A stretch of 64,000 nt of DNA. It comes from Candidatus Blautia faecipullorum. GTDB taxonomy: Bacteria > Bacillota > Clostridia > Lachnospirales > Lachnospiraceae. Shown here one piece after another: positions 60,948-64,000 of the stretch (position 1 is its first letter; each line of letters opens with the position of its first letter). The translations under genes and the position numbers were made by a program. Below the pieces are notes generated by a model, which saw only the letters and a list, made by a program, of their open reading frames with translations, had not been told where the DNA came from and ran no database searches. The stretch covers positions 1-64,000 of the forward strand of contig DXEG01000005.1 in NCBI GenBank assembly GCA_019115125.1, given 5' to 3'.

Positions 60948-61811
60948 TCAGGCTTTTCCAACAGAACCGAAAAGTTCCATTTTTTCTTTTACGGTAGCCT
61001 TGATCGCTTCAAATCCGGGTGCCAGGAGTTTACGCGGGTCAAAGCCCTTGCCCTGCTGATCCTTGCCTGCCTCGATATATTTCCGCGTAGCCTCTGCGAA
61101 GGAAAGCTGGCACTCTGTGTTTACGTTGATCTTGGAAACGCCGAGATCAATGGCTTTCTTGATCATGTCAGCCGGGATTCCTGTTCCGCCGTGAAGTACA
61201 AGCGGCATATCTCCTGTAAGCTGCTGAATCGCGTCAAGAGTCTCAAAGCTCAGTCCCTGCCAGTTTTCCGGATATTTTCCATGGATATTGCCGATGCCTG
61301 CAGCCAGGAAGTCAATTCCAAGATCCGCTACCATCTTGCATTCCTGAGGATCCGCGCACTCGCCCATACCTACAACGCCGTCTTCCTCACCGCCGATGGA
61401 GCCAACCTCTGCCTCCAGAGACATTCCGTGCTCCGCGCAGATCTTAACCAGCTCTTTAGTTTTGGCAACGTTCTCCTCGATGGGATAATGAGAACCGTCG
61501 AACATGATGGAGGTAAAGCCTGCTTCTACGCATTTCAGGCATCCGTCATAGCTGCCGTGATCAAGATGAAGCGCAACCGGAACTGTGATGTTCAGCTCTT
61601 CCATCATTCCCTTCACCATGCCTACGACTGTTTTATAACCAGCCATATACTTGCCGGCTCCCTCGGAAACACCAAGAATAACCGGAGAATTATTTTCCTG
61701 TGCAGTCAGCAGAATCGCCTTTGTCCATTCCAGGTTGTTGATATTGAACTGTCCTACTGCATAATGGCCTGCCTTTGCTTTTTTCAGCATTTCTGAAGCG
61801 TTTACTAACAT
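60948..61811 (-). CDS. fba: Class II fructose-1,6-bisphosphate aldolase
   Basis: 287 residues. HYAVGQFNINNLEWTKAIL opens the barrel; the zinc site is in VALHLDHGSYDGCL (residues 79-92), with GNIHGKYPENW and LVLHGGTGIPADMI giving the other His ligands and KINVNTE the phosphate site. It cleaves fructose-1,6-bisphosphate into dihydroxyacetone phosphate and glyceraldehyde-3-phosphate. ATG 61811 follows AGGAGG by 8 nt. It is monocistronic. With the PPi-phosphofructokinase at 52.6 kb it supplies two consecutive glycolytic steps in the window. Confidence 0.95.
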   Translation of the reverse strand: MLVNASEMLKKAKAGHYAVGQFNINNLEWTKAILLTAQENNSPVILGVSEGAGKYMAGYKTVVGMVKGMMEELNITVPVALHLDHGSYDGCLKCVEAGFTSIMFDGSHYPIEENVAKTKELVKICAEHGMSLEAEVGSIGGEEDGVVGMGECADPQECKMVADLGIDFLAAGIGNIHGKYPENWQGLSFETLDAIQQLTGDMPLVLHGGTGIPADMIKKAIDLGVSKINVNTECQLSFAEATRKYIEAGKDQQGKGFDPRKLLAPGFEAIKATVKEKMELFGSVGKA

Positions 61812-61836
61812 GATAAATTCCTCCTAACCTTTCTTT

Positions 61837-61858
61837 GGACATAGCTTTTACTATGCCC
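61837..61858. promoter_or_regulatory. Short dyad in the fba leader
   Basis: GGACATAG-CTTTTA-CTATGCCC, about 26-47 nt upstream of the aldolase start. It may be an operator or leader hairpin. A possible minus-strand -10 (TATATT, about 61866-61861) lies just upstream. Confidence 0.4.
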
Positions 61859-61931
61859 CAATATAGTTCTAGTTTACCAGATTAATCCGGTTTCGTCTAC
61901 TGTTTTATGTGAAAATTACACATACCTGCCC

Positions 61932-62714
61932 TCAGGATCCTGTGCTCCTGTGATACTCTCTCGTAAATTTTTCCAGCATGTGATCTATATTTCTGTTGTG
62001 GACATGGGTCGCCGGTTTCCTTGAAAAATGGGCGAGATCCTTTTTGATCTCCTCGAGTATTTCCTTATCCGCGTTCATCTCCGCCGCCCTGCTCTCATAT
62101 TCGATAGGCGTCCTTATGCTGTGATAAGCGAGCAGAAAGCACTTCAGCGCCGCCCTGCTGTGATTTTCCTCATAAGCCATCTGAAAATACTCCAGAGCTT
62201 TCTCCATCTGGAACAGATAAGTATACGCGCACCCGAGATTATGGCAGATACTCTCCCGGAAGCCTTCCCTCTCATTCTGAAGATCATCCCGCTCCAGAAG
62301 CTTCTGATATACCCGGATTGCATGAACATACATCCCGTTTTCCACAAGAGTATCGCCCTTCTGCTTTTCCCTCACCGCCGGACTCTCCGCGTCCAGCTTC
62401 TGAAGCCTGTTATTTAATGCTTTCAGTTCCTCATAAGTGAGATAATTGATTTCCTTGAAAACCGGATAAAGAAACTCCTCCGTACTGACAAATTTCCCGA
62501 TCTTCGCTCTCAGCTTCGCCGCCAGCTTGGGAAGCTTCAGCTCCTCCTGAAGCCAGGCACACAGGCCTTCATTCATAACGGTATGATCCACCAGATAGAG
62601 ATTATGGTAAAGATAATAGCAAAGCTCTTCCAGCGAATAGATATTTGCGCTGATATTTTCGATATAATACGGTATTTCCGCCTTTTGGGTCTGACATAAT
62701 ATATAGCCGCTCAC
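61932..62714 (-). CDS. TPR-containing protein
   Basis: 260 residues. The N-terminal half (ENISANIYSLEELCYYLYHN, LCAWLQEEL) is helical and unrecognised. TPR-like helix pairs follow: GDTLVENGMYVHAIRVYQKLL (about 138), CHNLGCAYTYLFQMEKALEYFQMAYEEN (about 175). GTG 62714 is the start, with AGGAGG 4-7 nt upstream, giving the sequence SGYILCQT. It lies 13 nt past the DnaK-like gene and is certainly cotranscribed with it. In Lachnospiraceae this pair often precedes a giant protein, which is not in this window. Confidence 0.8.
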   Translation of the reverse strand: MSGYILCQTQKAEIPYYIENISANIYSLEELCYYLYHNLYLVDHTVMNEGLCAWLQEELKLPKLAAKLRAKIGKFVSTEEFLYPVFKEINYLTYEELKALNNRLQKLDAESPAVREKQKGDTLVENGMYVHAIRVYQKLLERDDLQNEREGFRESICHNLGCAYTYLFQMEKALEYFQMAYEENHSRAALKCFLLAYHSIRTPIEYESRAAEMNADKEILEEIKKDLAHFSRKPATHVHNRNIDHMLEKFTREYHRSTGS

Positions 62715-62727
62715 ACTGCCTCCTCCT

Positions 62728-63975
62728 TTACCACTGGGCCGTCTCTTTCCATATTTTTCCGCTGCTTGGGAACAGGTCTCCAAAGCCCAGATCCTTCACC
62801 GTGATCTGACATTCCTTCTGAGAAATATACTGAAGCTCCAGGAAAAGCCGGGTCGTTTTGTTAGGCCTCTTCGGCAGTCCCGGCAGGGCCATGGCAACGC
62901 GCTTTTTCTCTGTGCTTCCCATTTTACTTATAATAAAGACAAGCTCTTCCACATTGTCAAGGATCAGCTCGCAGGATGCCTTGCAGTCATACCAGTTGCT
63001 TCCCGCCTCGATCAGCGGATGATAGGCGGGCGCTCCCATTACCCGCATATCCATACCCACATCTGTCAGCACAAGGGATCTGCTAAGGTAATGATAACCC
63101 TTCAGTCTCCTGTTGATCAGCCGCTCCGCCCCGGCCGCGCAGGCGCCTGCCGCAAAAAGATTGCTTCCGAAAAATACTTTTCTTTTCTGATAACAGAGCA
63201 GCTTTACGGATTTCACCGCCCATTCCTGGTCAAATCCCTCTCCGTTCATCTGAATACTGGAATAAAGATCCGTCCCCAGGGTTTCTTTTATAAACTTGAA
63301 GAAATCCTCATCCCGCTCCTCCGGAGTCTCTCTGAGTTCCGCCTTCACGGGCTCTTCCAGACGCACCAGAACCGGTTTCGTGCCTGAATTCATCACCAGC
63401 TTACGGAAAATCACATGATTTCCCTCGAAGCTGTACCATCCGACGCTGCGGTTCCAGGTCTCTACCTTCTGAGTCAGCACATAATAATAGAAGCTTTCCT
63501 CATAATCCAGAAAACTGTATACATCCTCCGGAAATCCAAGCATTTCGCAGGCTTTTCTGAGATTCTCCACCTGAACGGCGTCCAGCGTCTCCATTGTAAT
63601 GATCATGGATTTTGTATTATGAACCACATCCATGACGCCGAGGAACTTCAGCAGTCCGCGGAAGAAGCGCGCAAGGATCTCCCAGGGCATAAGCGTCTCG
63701 CCGGCCACCTGCACGGGCTCCCTGCCTGCGGCGATCCCGTAAAGGTCATCCAGAAGAAAGCCTCCCTTTTCCCTGGCAAAATACTCCGCTTCCAGACCTA
63801 CGCTGTAGGCGTCCTGATCCGCCCGTTTACAGAGACAGGTAGGCGTCTCGTAAAGACTGCTTCCCACCTTCACAGGAACGGAACGGGGTTCCTCCGCCTT
63901 ACGGTCATAATAGCAGATCTGCGAATATTTTTTTCCGAAATCAATTCCGATAATCAAATCCCGTGTTTCATTCAT
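62728..63975 (-). CDS. DnaK-like actin-fold protein (DUF5716-type)
   Basis: 415 residues. IIGIDFGKKYSQICYYD at residues 8-24 is the phosphate-1 loop of the actin/Hsp70 fold, and VGSSLYETPTCLC and GLEAEYFAREK follow as in Hsp70 openings. SMIITMETLDAVQVENLR and FLDYEESFYYYVL resemble the 70-kDa chaperone core; FGSNLFAAGACAAG is near the end. It lacks a substrate-binding domain, so it is a stand-alone ATPase. ATG 63975 follows AGGAAC. It leads the operon with the TPR protein. I recall this as the DUF5716 family; that name is from memory and not secure. Confidence 0.75.
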   Translation of the reverse strand: MNETRDLIIGIDFGKKYSQICYYDRKAEEPRSVPVKVGSSLYETPTCLCKRADQDAYSVGLEAEYFAREKGGFLLDDLYGIAAGREPVQVAGETLMPWEILARFFRGLLKFLGVMDVVHNTKSMIITMETLDAVQVENLRKACEMLGFPEDVYSFLDYEESFYYYVLTQKVETWNRSVGWYSFEGNHVIFRKLVMNSGTKPVLVRLEEPVKAELRETPEERDEDFFKFIKETLGTDLYSSIQMNGEGFDQEWAVKSVKLLCYQKRKVFFGSNLFAAGACAAGAERLINRRLKGYHYLSRSLVLTDVGMDMRVMGAPAYHPLIEAGSNWYDCKASCELILDNVEELVFIISKMGSTEKKRVAMALPGLPKRPNKTTRLFLELQYISQKECQITVKDLGFGDLFPSSGKIWKETAQW

Positions 63976-64000
63976 TTCTCATGTTCCTTTTCTATGATAA

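Overview
The window looks like a chromosome segment from a strict anaerobe of the Lachnospiraceae (Clostridia). The support is a stand-alone Ni-CO dehydrogenase operon, EutS/EutP microcompartment genes, a pyrophosphate-type phosphofructokinase, a Csp-like subtilisin, abundant sigma-A promoters and strong AGGAGG ribosome sites. The genus cannot be fixed from sequence alone. I saw no rRNA or tRNA gene, CRISPR array, prophage or replication origin.

Layout. 1-3.2 kb: a VapD-type ribonuclease toxin with a small partner protein, a rare MerR-PfkB fusion and a decayed AAA/DUF4143 ATPase. 3.2-6.8 kb: cooS-cooF-FAD oxidoreductase operon, with no acetyl-CoA synthase genes nearby. 7-9.4 kb: membrane c-di-GMP phosphodiesterase. 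9.4-10.9 kb: a satellite microcompartment operon (two EutS-like shell proteins and EutP) without any encapsulated enzyme. 11-15 kb: small housekeeping and transport genes. 15.2-18.5 kb: a UvrA paralogue convergent with a histidine phosphatase; both 5' regions carry the same motif. 18.6-22.7 kb: MarR plus a heterodimeric ABC exporter with one degenerate ATP site. 23.1-24 kb: a LysR regulator. 24-32.5 kb: a four-gene operon of unknown function combining zinc-ribbon proteins, a 1416-residue YARHG/DUF285 envelope protein and a duplicated protein ending in a NusG-II domain. 32.8-35.2 kb: a solo serine recombinase, DUF1294 and an M18 aminopeptidase.

35.4-43.2 kb is a carbohydrate locus: zinc alcohol dehydrogenase, FGGY kinase, a mannitol-1-phosphate-dehydrogenase-like protein and a second copy fused to an S66 LD-carboxypeptidase, all translationally coupled. 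An UlaG-like hydrolase is divergent from overlapping promoters, and a ROK regulator is nearby. Both dehydrogenases lack the usual catalytic histidine, so mannitol phosphate is unlikely to be the plain substrate. 43.2-47.8 kb: a tocopherol-cyclase-like protein, an FAD-Rieske oxidoreductase, an HxlR/nitroreductase pair and a nicotinamidase-like hydrolase.

47.8-52.5 kb is an insertion-sequence graveyard (IS110, IS256 and IS30 remnants, all broken by nonsense codons), ending just before the phosphofructokinase promoter. 52.6-64 kb: phosphofructokinase, NCS2 permease, Csp-like subtilisin, lgt with an Rpn fragment and a truncated arginase-family gene between 41-bp direct repeats, PadR/DUF1700, class II fructose-bisphosphate aldolase, a TPR protein and a DnaK-like DUF5716-type protein. 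The best candidates for an undescribed system are the 24-32.5 kb envelope operon and the 35.4-41 kb operon with the dehydrogenase-peptidase fusion.
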